The notes under the pieces: generated by a model | The model's input: the letters and a program-made list of their open reading frames with translations, nothing else | What the model was told of the DNA's origin: nothing | The model's database searches: none | Shown: piece after piece, positions 8,043 to 15,810 of the stretch | Position numbering within the stretch: the first letter of the stretch is position 1 | How the letters are laid out: each line of letters begins with the position of its first letter | Assembly (NCBI GenBank): GCA_021809545.1 | Contig: JAKAYL010000008.1 | Span: 1-51,476, forward strand | Direction: 5' to 3' | DNA length: 51,476 nt | Source of the DNA: Thermoplasmata archaeon | GTDB taxonomy: Archaea > Thermoplasmatota > Thermoplasmata > Lutacidiplasmatales > UBA184 | Made by a program: the position numbers and the translations under genes

Positions 8043-8936
8043 ATGCCCCGCTTCCCTTCGATCGTGGTTGGCGGAACCTTCGACGGGCTGCACGCCGGAC
8101 ACCGTCGTCTCCTGCAGGAGGCCTTCCACCACGGCCGCAGGGTAGGCATCGGGCTCACCACCGACTCCCTCGTCCGGGCCTCTCCCGGCAAGGGGAGCGG
8201 CGTCGCGCCCTACTCCCGGCGTCTCCGTCAACTGAGGGCGTGGCTCACCTCCCACTATCCCGAGGACCGGTGGTTCGTCGTTCCCCTTTCCACCCCGGAG
8301 GGCTCCACCCTGGAGCCGAAGGTCCGGACGATCGCCGTCAGCGAGGAGACGGCCGGTGTTGCCCACCGGACCAACCTCGTGCGCCGGCGTCGGGGACTCC
8401 CGCCGATGGACCTCGTGATCGTCGGGACGCTCTACGGGGAGGACCTGCTGCCCATCGCCTCCCGCAGGATCCGCGCCGGGCTCATCGACGGGGAAGGACG
8501 GCGACGCAAGCCCCTCACGATCGGTTGGCAGGATCCGAAGACGGCGGCCCTCGGGGGTCCGCTGCTCTCGGCCCTGTCCGAGGCGATACCCGAGGTGAAG
8601 ATTCGTCCCCAGTCCCGGGACGCGGAGTACCGGGTCTCACTCGTCACCTCTCAAAGGTCCCTCCGCCTGGCGATGGAAGATTCCCTCGGCGGTCGCCTGG
8701 AGGCGACGGTCCGGGGAGGCTGGTCTCCCTTCTTGCCGACCGGGCGTCCGGGCCGGGCCCAGATCGAGGGGGTCCTTCCGCAGCTGGTCTTCGAGGCTCT
8801 CCTACCCCGGTGGCTCTCCCGCGAACGGATCCTGCCCGCCTCGTTTGTCCTTCCTGGAGGCCATCCGCCCGCGCCCGGGGCCGGGGAATGGAATAGAAAA
8901 GTATATTCAGGTCCAGGGATTTTCCCCCTTGAGTGA
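8043..8936 (+). CDS. coaD: Phosphopantetheine adenylyltransferase with extra C-terminal domain
   Basis: Residues 1-about 155 match archaeal phosphopantetheine adenylyltransferase, a nucleotidyltransferase-fold enzyme that joins AMP to 4'-phosphopantetheine in coenzyme A synthesis. GGTFDGLHAGH (His17, His20) is the HxGH active site at the N-terminus. Archaeal versions are usually about 150-160 residues, so the 297-residue length points to a second domain. That part begins near TIGWQDPKTAALGG and weakly recalls the start of the DUF84 inosine/xanthosine triphosphatase fused to this enzyme in some archaea, but its usual key residues are not evident. The gene is last in the GTPase operon. Confidence 0.85.
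   Translation: MPRFPSIVVGGTFDGLHAGHRRLLQEAFHHGRRVGIGLTTDSLVRASPGKGSGVAPYSRRLRQLRAWLTSHYPEDRWFVVPLSTPEGSTLEPKVRTIAVSEETAGVAHRTNLVRRRRGLPPMDLVIVGTLYGEDLLPIASRRIRAGLIDGEGRRRKPLTIGWQDPKTAALGGPLLSALSEAIPEVKIRPQSRDAEYRVSLVTSQRSLRLAMEDSLGGRLEATVRGGWSPFLPTGRPGRAQIEGVLPQLVFEALLPRWLSRERILPASFVLPGGHPPAPGAGEWNRKVYSGPGIFPLE
8897..8908 (+). promoter_or_regulatory. TATA-like box inside the 3' end of coaD
   Basis: AAAAGTATATTC is an AT-rich island centred about 40 bases before the ATG at 8943. It lies within the last codons of the adenylyltransferase gene and may give the 73-residue gene its own start. Confidence 0.45.
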
Positions 8937-8942
8937 AAAAGC

Positions 8943-9164
8943 ATGGAAACCTATCTTCGAGTGACATTCTCCAGTGAAGGCTCTGCGCCGTCCGAGATCG
9001 TGGAGCGCCTGCATAGCCTCGGCTTTCAACCGACCCAGGGTAACTACGACTTCAGCTACGACTGGCGTCGGGAAATCTCGACCGAAGAGGCCATGGAGCT
9101 GGCCAACCAGCTGACCGAGACCCTCCGGGGCTACAAGGTCCTCTTCGAGATGGAAACGGTCTGA
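8943..9164 (+). CDS. Small acidic protein, function unknown
   Basis: This 73-residue protein has an alternating beta-alpha-beta pattern (TYLRVTFSSEG, then IVERLHSLGF, then AMELANQLTETLRGYKVLFEMETV) and no Cys. It resembles a compact ferredoxin-like or ACT-like fold by pattern only. The ATG at 8943 follows the coaD stop by 6 bases and is preceded by a TATA-like box. The protease gene downstream begins 20 bases after its stop. No family is recognised. Confidence 0.75.
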   Translation: METYLRVTFSSEGSAPSEIVERLHSLGFQPTQGNYDFSYDWRREISTEEAMELANQLTETLRGYKVLFEMETV

Positions 9165-9184
9165 ACCGCCGGGCCGGGGCATCC

Positions 9185-10729
9185 TTGGCAGGATTGTTGG
9201 GCCCGGGAGGGCCGTTCACGGAAATCGACCGTCTTCGCACCCTCGTAGGCCGCCACTTCACGATCTACGAGACCCGCACGACCCCCTATTCCCTCATCTT
9301 CCTCGTCAACGTCATCCCCCAGACCCTCGAGAACAACTTCAACGAGCTTGCCCGGGAGATGTGGCCGCTCTATTACATCCCCCAGATCCGGCTCGAGCAG
9401 GGGGAGCACTTCATCGAGGTCGTCCGGCGACCCCGGCGCAAGGCCTACGGGGTCGTGGTCAACTGGGTCATGCTCGCCCTGACCCTCGTCACCACCCTCT
9501 TTGCGGGGGCCTTCCTCTGGGTCTCCTACGAAGGGAACCAGAGCCTGGGGATCAGCGATTTCCTCTGGGGAGGGATCTTCTTCGCCGTCCCGCTCCTCGC
9601 CATTCTCGGCCTCCACGAGCTCGCCCACTTTCTCATGGCCCGCCGTCACAAGGTCGAAGCGTCGCTCCCCTTCTTCCTGCCCATGCCTCCCCCGATCGTC
9701 ATCTTCGGCACCTTCGGGGCCTTCATCTCCCTGCGGGAGCCCATCCCGAACCGGAAGGCGCTCTTCGATATCGGAGTCTCCGGCCCTCTCGTGGGGTTCG
9801 CCGTGGCGATCCCGATCACCCTCGCCGGCTTCGTGCTTTCGGCCCACTCCCCCGTTCTGCCCCTCAGCAACTGCGGCCCCGTCTTCCTCTCCATTCCCTA
9901 CGGGAACCTCGTCCTGGGCTCTTCCATCATTTGGTGGTTCCTCAGCCTCTTCTTCCCCGTCGGCTTCGAGAATCTGAACCCTCTCGCCATCGCAGGCTGG
10001 GTCGGCCTCCTCATCACCTCCATCAACCTTCTCCCCGCGGGACAGTTGGACGGCGGGCACGTCTTCCGCGCCCTCCTCGGGCGCCGGAGCAGCTGGCTCA
10101 GCGTGACCGCGGTGGTCGTCCTGCTCGTCTTCGGTCTGTTCTACCCCGGCTGGATCTTCTTTGCCATCCTGGTCCTCCTGCTCGGTGTCCGGCACCCCCC
10201 GCCCCTCAACGACCTCACCCCGCTGGACCTTCGACGGAAGGCCCTGGGGGTCGGCGCGGCCCTGGTCCTCATCGGGGGATTCGCTTTCATCCCCATCGCA
10301 AGCCCCACGGGGGCGTACAGCCTGGAGAACGTGACCATGAGCAAGTACCAGGTCAACGAGACGAATGCGAACCTGACCTTCCGTCTCGTCAACAACGACA
10401 TAGTCGCTCACGCCTTTCCCCTCACCTTGGTGATCGTCCTGCTCAGTTACATGAACAACTCGACCACTCAGCAGTTCGACGCGGGATTCTCTTGGTCGCT
10501 CACATATTCCGGTTCCGGGGGGCAAGGCAACCTTTCGGGGAACGCGTTCACGATCTCCCTCCCGACCACCCTCAACCTATCGGCGGGGGGTGGATCGGTG
10601 TTCGTGGCCCTCCACGTGACCGACCCCATGCCGGTCCATTTCTCGACCACCATCCAGGTCTCCGAGCTCTGCTCGGGGGTCCAGAACCTCCCCCAGGGGA
10701 AGGCCACCGCCTACCTCGTCCAGTACTGA
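9185..10729 (+). CDS. Site-2 protease family (M50) membrane metalloprotease
   Basis: This zinc metalloprotease cleaves substrates within the membrane. It has a soluble N-terminal domain of about 95 residues, a first membrane helix (VVVNWVMLALTLVTTLFAG) and a core helix with the HExxH motif HELAHF (about residues 145-150). Further helices include one with LPAGQLDGGHVF, the conserved third zinc-ligand region (Asp about 288). About 130 C-terminal residues rich in Thr, Ser and Asn look like an exterior beta-sandwich. The start is a TTG at 9185; no ATG or GTG in this frame precedes the domain. Family members control stress regulators or process membrane proteins; the target here is unknown. Confidence 0.9.
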   Translation: MAGLLGPGGPFTEIDRLRTLVGRHFTIYETRTTPYSLIFLVNVIPQTLENNFNELAREMWPLYYIPQIRLEQGEHFIEVVRRPRRKAYGVVVNWVMLALTLVTTLFAGAFLWVSYEGNQSLGISDFLWGGIFFAVPLLAILGLHELAHFLMARRHKVEASLPFFLPMPPPIVIFGTFGAFISLREPIPNRKALFDIGVSGPLVGFAVAIPITLAGFVLSAHSPVLPLSNCGPVFLSIPYGNLVLGSSIIWWFLSLFFPVGFENLNPLAIAGWVGLLITSINLLPAGQLDGGHVFRALLGRRSSWLSVTAVVVLLVFGLFYPGWIFFAILVLLLGVRHPPPLNDLTPLDLRRKALGVGAALVLIGGFAFIPIASPTGAYSLENVTMSKYQVNETNANLTFRLVNNDIVAHAFPLTLVIVLLSYMNNSTTQQFDAGFSWSLTYSGSGGQGNLSGNAFTISLPTTLNLSAGGGSVFVALHVTDPMPVHFSTTIQVSELCSGVQNLPQGKATAYLVQY

Positions 10730-10745
10730 GGTCTCGCTGGGGAGA

Positions 10746-10752
10746 CTTAATG
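10746..10752 (+). promoter_or_regulatory. TATA-like box for thpR
   Basis: CTTAATG is centred about 32 bases before the ATG at 10781 in GC-rich surroundings. It favours that ATG over the internal one at 10856. Confidence 0.4.
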
Positions 10753-10780
10753 GTCCCCGGTTCGTTGGCGGTACCGAACG

Positions 10781-11389
10781 ATGTCTCCTCCGCCACGGAA
10801 GAAGGCCTCCCGAGATCCCCCACCGGCTGAGGGGGTTCCCCCGGAGACGGATGGCATGATCCGGCTCTTTGTGGCCGTGGACTGCCCGAAGATCTCCCTC
10901 CCTGAGCTCTACTCACTGGCGGCGGACACTCCTTCTCACATCACCCTGCGCTTCCTGGGCGACGTGCACGCCTCCCTGGTCGGGGACCTGGGTCGGGCCC
11001 TGGAACGTACCCTGCAAGGGGCGCACGGCGGGATGCTGGAGATCAAGGGACTGGGGGCCTTTCCCCGCCCTTCCCGACCCCGGGTCCTCTGGGCCGGTCT
11101 GGTCGATGCCACTGGATTCTTGAACGACCTTCACCGGCGGGTGAGCGAGGCGGTCGAGGGGCTCGGGATGCCTCCGGAGGATCATCCCTTCCATCCCCAT
11201 GTGACGCTCGCCCGGATCAAAGGGTGGGCCAAGGAGGATATCGCCCGCCGGGCGATCGAGGCCCATCGGAGCGAGAGCTTTGCCAAGTTCACGGTCCCCG
11301 CGGTCTTGCTGGTCCAGAGCACGTTGACCCGCGAGGGCGCGATCCACCGCCCGCTCCTGTCGATCCCCCTCGCCCCCGTGCCTTCCTGA
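10781..11389 (+). CDS. thpR: RNA 2',3'-cyclic phosphodiesterase / 2'-5' RNA ligase family
   Basis: This belongs to the 2H phosphoesterase superfamily. Both catalytic HxT motifs are present: HITLRF (His53) and HPHVTLARI (about residue 139). The family opens RNA 2',3'-cyclic phosphates and can join tRNA halves in vitro. The usual family N-terminus, MIRLFVAVD, corresponds to the internal ATG at 10856. The ATG at 10781 adds 25 Pro- and Lys-rich residues but fits the TATA-like box at 10746. Total length is 202 residues from 10781, close to the family's usual 180-190 when the tail is removed. Confidence 0.92.
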   Translation: MSPPPRKKASRDPPPAEGVPPETDGMIRLFVAVDCPKISLPELYSLAADTPSHITLRFLGDVHASLVGDLGRALERTLQGAHGGMLEIKGLGAFPRPSRPRVLWAGLVDATGFLNDLHRRVSEAVEGLGMPPEDHPFHPHVTLARIKGWAKEDIARRAIEAHRSESFAKFTVPAVLLVQSTLTREGAIHRPLLSIPLAPVPS

Positions 11390-11452
11390 GCTCCCTCTTT
11401 CTCACCGGTGCGCGACCCCCGGGGACCGGCGTCCGAAGGTCAAGGAGGAGAA

Positions 11453-11458
11453 CTTAAG
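11453..11458 (+). promoter_or_regulatory. TATA-like box
   Basis: CTTAAG is centred 27 bases before the ATG at 11482, again the leaderless spacing. Confidence 0.5.
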
Positions 11459-11481
11459 AAGACCCCCGGAATTAAGAAGGC

Positions 11482-12957
11482 ATGAATGCTGGAAAGGGGG
11501 GCGCACCCTCGAATCAGCTCGATCACTTCATCCTCATCTCCTCGAATGCCCCGCCGGAGATCCACGACGTCTTCTCCCAGAAGAACCTGAAGCAGGCCCT
11601 GATGGACGCCTACTCCCGGCGTCTCCCGGCCATCGCCCGGGTGCGGTTGGAGCACAACGGCGCCCCCCAGGAAAACCTCGCCCAGATCCTGGCCACGAGC
11701 CCGCTCACGGGGAAGCTTGGAGTGGTCTTCCACCAGCCCACGATGCAGAAGGAAGCGTGGGAGTACACCACTCCGGCCGCCGCGATCGCGTTCGATGCTC
11801 GCGGACCGGGGAAGATCATCACCTTCCATTACGATCCTCGGGCCATCACTCCCTGGGACCTCAACGATCGGGGGGCCGAGGAACCCTGCGTCGTGCGCGT
11901 CAACGTGAGGGAAGGGTTCATTCCCCGGTCCATCAAGCAGGAGCAGATGGCGCTGCGGGGAACGCCGCTCCCCGTCCCGAAGTTCGAGATCTTCTCGATG
12001 GCCGAACTGGCGGCCTTCATCCGGAGGACGGGCATCGTCCCCTTCCGGGTCTCGCTCCTCGTCTATACCACCAAGACCCGGTACCTCTACGATGTCGACC
12101 TCGTGAACAACATCCTGGTGCGTGATCCTCGTTCCGGGAAGTTGCCCATCACCGGCCGCCAGACGCGCTCGGCCCGCCTCTTCCACGGGCTGGATCGCTA
12201 TGTGGCGAAGCGTGAGATCCCCCCGGTGCCTGGTAAGATCCTTGAGATGCTCTTCGAGAGCGACAACCTCCACCCGATGGACGTCACCTCCGTCCTGGGG
12301 ATCTCGGAGGAGCTCGCCACCGCCTCCCTTCATACCCTCGTGGATCGCTCGCTGGCCATCTACAATCGGGGCGACAACACTTACAGTCCCCTCCCGCGGG
12401 CCTTCCTTACCGAGGCAGAGGCGATGATCGAGACCCGGGAGGAATCCTCCCCAACAGGGGCCGAACCGGCCCTTGCCCCCACCCCCGAAGAGGTTCCCGA
12501 GCCCGAGGAGGAACCCGCTGCGGAAGAAGTGGCAGAGACGGTGCCGAGCGCTCCCGTACCGATGCCTCTCCTCGCCGCGCCGATCGCGGAGCCCCCTTCT
12601 CCTCCCCCTCCTCCTCCGGAACCCACCCCGATGAAATCTGTCCCCGAGCCAGAGCTTCCAGTTCCGCCTCCCCCGCCCATCGCCCCGCCCTCGACCCCTC
12701 AGGTGCCCGATCCCGAGGTCGCCGCTCTGCCCGTTCAGGAGGAGACCAAGCCCGCGGGTCCCACCGGGGCGTTCCCGCCGGTGGCTCCCCCGGTCTCCGC
12801 TCCGGAGAATACGGCGGCGCGGGAAGAGGTGCGGAGGCTACTTGCCATGTTGGAATCCAAACCCACCTGTCCGGCGTGCAACCGGGAGATGGACCCGACC
12901 GACGAGGAGATCCTCTGCCCCGAATGCCGCAAGGAAATGGCCAGTATGGCCCTCTGA
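11482..12957 (+). CDS. Proline-rich protein with winged-helix-like region and C-terminal zinc ribbon
   Basis: This 491-residue soluble protein is of unknown function. Residues 1-about 245 form a folded domain (GKLGVVFHQP, GKIITFHYDP, PFRVSLLVYTTKTRYLYDVD). Residues about 250-315 look like a winged helix (ILEMLFESDNLHPMDVTSVLG, then ATASLHTLVDRSLAIYNRG). Residues about 320-455 are a Pro/Glu/Ala-rich linker. The C-terminus has CPACNRE and CPECRKE, a four-Cys zinc ribbon. The overall plan of a folded or winged domain, Pro-rich linker and terminal helper module matches the gene at 1496. The gene converges with the ABC transporter genes, 10 bases apart. Confidence 0.78.
   Translation: MNAGKGGAPSNQLDHFILISSNAPPEIHDVFSQKNLKQALMDAYSRRLPAIARVRLEHNGAPQENLAQILATSPLTGKLGVVFHQPTMQKEAWEYTTPAAAIAFDARGPGKIITFHYDPRAITPWDLNDRGAEEPCVVRVNVREGFIPRSIKQEQMALRGTPLPVPKFEIFSMAELAAFIRRTGIVPFRVSLLVYTTKTRYLYDVDLVNNILVRDPRSGKLPITGRQTRSARLFHGLDRYVAKREIPPVPGKILEMLFESDNLHPMDVTSVLGISEELATASLHTLVDRSLAIYNRGDNTYSPLPRAFLTEAEAMIETREESSPTGAEPALAPTPEEVPEPEEEPAAEEVAETVPSAPVPMPLLAAPIAEPPSPPPPPPEPTPMKSVPEPELPVPPPPPIAPPSTPQVPDPEVAALPVQEETKPAGPTGAFPPVAPPVSAPENTAAREEVRRLLAMLESKPTCPACNREMDPTDEEILCPECRKEMASMAL
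12430..12830 (+). repeat. Pro/Glu/Ala low-complexity coding stretch
   Basis: This C-rich stretch encodes runs such as PPPPPEPTP and PVPPPPPIAPP. It is the linker of the preceding protein. The reverse strand is open here only because of the base composition. Confidence 0.6.
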
Positions 12958-12967
12958 ACGTCCCGGT

Positions 12968-13720
12968 TCAAGTTTCCCGCCACTGCGCTTTCTTCCACGC
13001 GATGACGAAGAGCAGCGCGGCGGCGAAGACGAGCACGAGCCCGTCCGTGACCCCTTCGATCAGGGTGATGGGTTTGATCCCCATCGCCCCTTGGACGAGG
13101 TCCGCGGCCCACGTCGTCGGCGCCAGATAGGCGACCGGCCAGAGCCACCTCGGAAGGGCGGTGATGGGATAGTAGACCGGAGGGACCACGGTGAGGAAGA
13201 TCGAGATGATGGGGGAGATCATGAAGGTCTCGCGCACGTCGGCGAGGTACGTCGCGAGCGTGAACCCGAGGGCGCTCGCGAAGATCCAGACGAGGACGAG
13301 GCTGGCCACGACCACGAGCCCTCCCAGGAAGACGTAGTGCGCGTAGAAGAGCGAGAGCACGGTGAAGACCGTCATCCCCGGGAGCGAGAAGACGAGTTCG
13401 CTCAGGGCCATGCCGGTGACGTAGGTCCCCGCCCGCACCGGGGAGGCCACCACCATCTCCTGGAACTTGAGGTCGGCCTTGTAGTGGGTCATGTCGCTCT
13501 GGAGCGAGGTGCCGATGCTGAGCACGGTCAGCACCATTCCGCCCGCCACCCCGTAGGGGATGAAGTCGTGGTTACTCACCGCACCCACGATCGCGAGGAA
13601 GAAGAGGAAGGAGAACGGGCTCGTCAGCGTGTTGATGAGGAAGAGCGGTTGGCGACGGAGCGGCAGGAAGCCGTTCATCGAGACGATGGACCAGATGCTG
13701 CTCAGCTTACGCTCCTGCAA
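12968..13720 (-). CDS. ABC-2 type exporter permease
   Basis: This 250-residue polytopic protein has about six hydrophobic helices, including PFSFLFFLAIVGAV, YGVAGGMVLTVLSIG, LVVVASLVLVWIFASALGFTL, MISPIISIFLTVVPPVYYPI and a last helix LVLVFAAALLFVIAW. The PVYYPI segment before the last helices is typical of ABC-2 permeases. It forms a transporter with the ATPase encoded just upstream, whose end overlaps its start by 14 bases. The substrate is unknown; lipid-linked, drug or polysaccharide export are all possible. Confidence 0.88.
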   Translation of the reverse strand: MQERKLSSIWSIVSMNGFLPLRRQPLFLINTLTSPFSFLFFLAIVGAVSNHDFIPYGVAGGMVLTVLSIGTSLQSDMTHYKADLKFQEMVVASPVRAGTYVTGMALSELVFSLPGMTVFTVLSLFYAHYVFLGGLVVVASLVLVWIFASALGFTLATYLADVRETFMISPIISIFLTVVPPVYYPITALPRWLWPVAYLAPTTWAADLVQGAMGIKPITLIEGVTDGLVLVFAAALLFVIAWKKAQWRET

Positions 13721-14654
13721 CTTCGGCCTCCTCCGTCTCGTCCTTAGTGATGTCCTTGCCCACGATCTGCAAGAAGATGTCCTCCAGGCTCACCGGCCCC
13801 AGCGAGAGCCGGGCCCCCCGTTCCAGGGCGAGACGGGAGATCTCGCGCGCCTCCTTCTCTCCGGTGAAGATCATCCAGCGGTCCTCGAGCCACGTGAGGT
13901 CACCGTAGCCCTCGAGCTCTCCGCGGGTGAACCCCCCCTCGACCACGACCCGGTACGGATGCTTCACCTTCTGCGAGATGAACTCCCGGGTCCCGGAGGC
14001 CAGGAGCTGCCCCTTGTCGAGGAGAGCGAGACGGCTCGAGAGGGCTTCCGCCTCGTCGAGGTAGTGCGTGGTGAGGAAGATGGTGCGGTTCTTGCGGGCG
14101 GCCTTCCGCACCGCCTCCCAGACGGACCTCCGTGCGACCGGGTCGAGGCCGGTCGTGGGTTCATCGAGGAAGAGCATCTCGGCGTCGGAGGCCATCACCA
14201 TGGCCACCATGGCACGGCGGCGGAGCCCTCCGGACAGCCGCCCGACCAGCGTGTTCTCCCATTCCCCGAGGCCCAGCTCGCCGAGCGCTTCGTCGGCCCG
14301 CGCCCGGGCATCCTTCTGCGTGTGCCCGCGCATCGTGAGATAGTAGAAGACGAGCTCGCGGGGCGTCATCCAGTAGAAGGGGCGGGATTCCTGGGGAATG
14401 ACCGCGATCTGCTCCCGGACGGCGACGCAGTCGTCGACCACGTCGTGGCCCAGGATCTCCATCTTGCCGGAGGTGGGGAGGAGGGAGGTGGAGGCGATTC
14501 TCAGGAAGGTGGTCTTCCCTGCGCCGTTCCGACCGATGAGGCCGAGGATCGCCCCCTTCGGCACCTCGAGAGAGACGCCTCTCAGGGCCTCATGGGACTT
14601 CCCGCCCCAGCGGTAGGCCTTGGTAAGGGTGGTGGACTTGAGCGCGCTTGCCAT
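13707..14654 (-). CDS. ABC-2 type exporter ATP-binding protein
   Basis: This 315-residue ATPase has Walker A GRNGAGKTT (about residue 39), signature LSGGLRRRA, Walker B MLFLDEPTTGLD and a switch His in LTTHYLDEAE. The C-terminal 90 residues form the extra domain common in drug or polysaccharide exporters of this class. The ATG at 14654 lies about 29 bases after a TATA-like box. Its gene end overlaps the permease start by 14 bases, so both come from one transcript. Confidence 0.93.
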   Translation of the reverse strand: MASALKSTTLTKAYRWGGKSHEALRGVSLEVPKGAILGLIGRNGAGKTTFLRIASTSLLPTSGKMEILGHDVVDDCVAVREQIAVIPQESRPFYWMTPRELVFYYLTMRGHTQKDARARADEALGELGLGEWENTLVGRLSGGLRRRAMVAMVMASDAEMLFLDEPTTGLDPVARRSVWEAVRKAARKNRTIFLTTHYLDEAEALSSRLALLDKGQLLASGTREFISQKVKHPYRVVVEGGFTRGELEGYGDLTWLEDRWMIFTGEKEAREISRLALERGARLSLGPVSLEDIFLQIVGKDITKDETEEAEVAGA

Positions 14655-14678
14655 CGAGGCCGTCCCAGTGCGTGGGCC

Positions 14679-14687
14679 GTTATATGC
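14679..14687 (-). promoter_or_regulatory. TATA-like box for the ABC exporter
   Basis: The minus strand reads CATATAACG, centred 29 bases before the ATG at 14654. Confidence 0.6.
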
Positions 14688-14713
14688 TCAGCGTCTCGGA
14701 GCGGAACTCCGGC

Positions 14714-15781
14714 TCAGCTGAGGACCTCTTCGAGCCGGTCCTCGGCGGCGGCGCGTTTGAGCTCGAGGGCAATGCGGCGGCCCGTGGAGAGCGAGGGAGC
14801 GACCATGTCCGAGTACGGGGAGCCGTTGATGAACAGGTTCGTCCCGGCAACGATCCGGGTGGAGATCTCGAAGACCTTGAACTTCAGCTCTTCCGTCATG
14901 ATCCCCTCGACGCAGAAGGGTCCGACCATGCCGCCGAACAACTCGATGGAGGTCTCGACGATATTCCCTGCGATGTCGAAGATCTGCTGGAGGAGGGATT
15001 CCCGGATGACCACCGGCACGTTCCCGGTCACCACGAAGGTGGGCTGGATCCCGCTGCGGTTGAGCCCCTCCTGGCTTCCGAGCTTGTAGAGCTCGTCGAT
15101 GTTCGCCTCGTCCCGTCGGTCGATCCCGAGGAGTTCCAGGGTCCCGTCCGCGACCCGGTAGCCCTCCTTCGAGAGCGGGGAGTAGAAGAAGTGCAGGTAG
15201 TACCGGGTGCCGATGATGTACTCCTGGATCACATGGGGCTGGCGGATGGGGCTCGAGAGGAGGTCCTCCCGGTCCTTGGCGAGGATGAACCCTTTCCCGC
15301 CCTTCGCTCCGTAGTACTTCACGATGACCGGTCCGTCGACCTCGGCCGGCTCGCGGTACTTCCGGGGCATCGGGACGCCGGCCTTCTCAAGCCAGACCCT
15401 CTCCTTCTCCCGGTCGGATTCCCATTCCATGACCCGGCGGTTGCCGAAGACGGGCACGGGCAGCGCGTTGAAGCGCTCGGGGCCGACGTACTCCACGAAG
15501 GAGCCGGTGGGGATGATCACCGCGCGGCGCTCGTTGAGCTTGTCCACGAGGCCTCCGATGTTCTCCCAGCGGTCGACCGTGAGGAACTCGTTCGGGCGGG
15601 CGAGGGGGAACGCCTGGTAGAATCTGGGCGGGGTTCCTTGGGCTACCCCGATGGTGTTAAAGCCCTCCGACCGGCCCCCGTGGAAGATCTGCAGGCTCGA
15701 GTGAGAGCAGATGGTGGCGATAGAGGGGGTACCCTTTCGGAGATGTTCGAGTCGGGACTTTTCGGTAAGTGCTACTCCCAT
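14714..15781 (-). CDS. purP: PurP, formate-dependent FAICAR synthetase
   Basis: This ATP-grasp enzyme makes FAICAR from AICAR, formate and ATP in the archaeal branch of purine synthesis. The 355-residue length fits the family. Visible landmarks are the N-terminal IATICSHSSLQIFHGGRSEGF, then PVFGNRRVMEWE, the ATP-grasp strands PVIVKYYGAKGGKGF and PHVIQEYIIGTRYYLHFFYSP, and the late catalytic segment GPFCVEGIM. The frame stays open upstream to 16183, but that extension is the shadow of the nuclease gene. ATG 15781 sits 26 bases after a clear TATA box. Confidence 0.93.
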   Translation of the reverse strand: MGVALTEKSRLEHLRKGTPSIATICSHSSLQIFHGGRSEGFNTIGVAQGTPPRFYQAFPLARPNEFLTVDRWENIGGLVDKLNERRAVIIPTGSFVEYVGPERFNALPVPVFGNRRVMEWESDREKERVWLEKAGVPMPRKYREPAEVDGPVIVKYYGAKGGKGFILAKDREDLLSSPIRQPHVIQEYIIGTRYYLHFFYSPLSKEGYRVADGTLELLGIDRRDEANIDELYKLGSQEGLNRSGIQPTFVVTGNVPVVIRESLLQQIFDIAGNIVETSIELFGGMVGPFCVEGIMTEELKFKVFEISTRIVAGTNLFINGSPYSDMVAPSLSTGRRIALELKRAAAEDRLEEVLS

Positions 15782-15802
15782 AGGGGCAGGACAACCCGGA
15801 CG

Positions 15803-15810
15803 ATTATAAA
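15803..15810 (-). promoter_or_regulatory. TATA box for purP
   Basis: The minus strand reads TTTATAAT, centred 26 bases before the ATG at 15781. It overlaps the last codons of the nuclease gene. Confidence 0.7.

Noticed and set aside
9131-10525. Minus-strand open frame of 464 codons opposite the protease
   Set aside because: It is Asp/Glu/Gly-rich shadow translation; the plus strand has HExxH and LDGG motifs.
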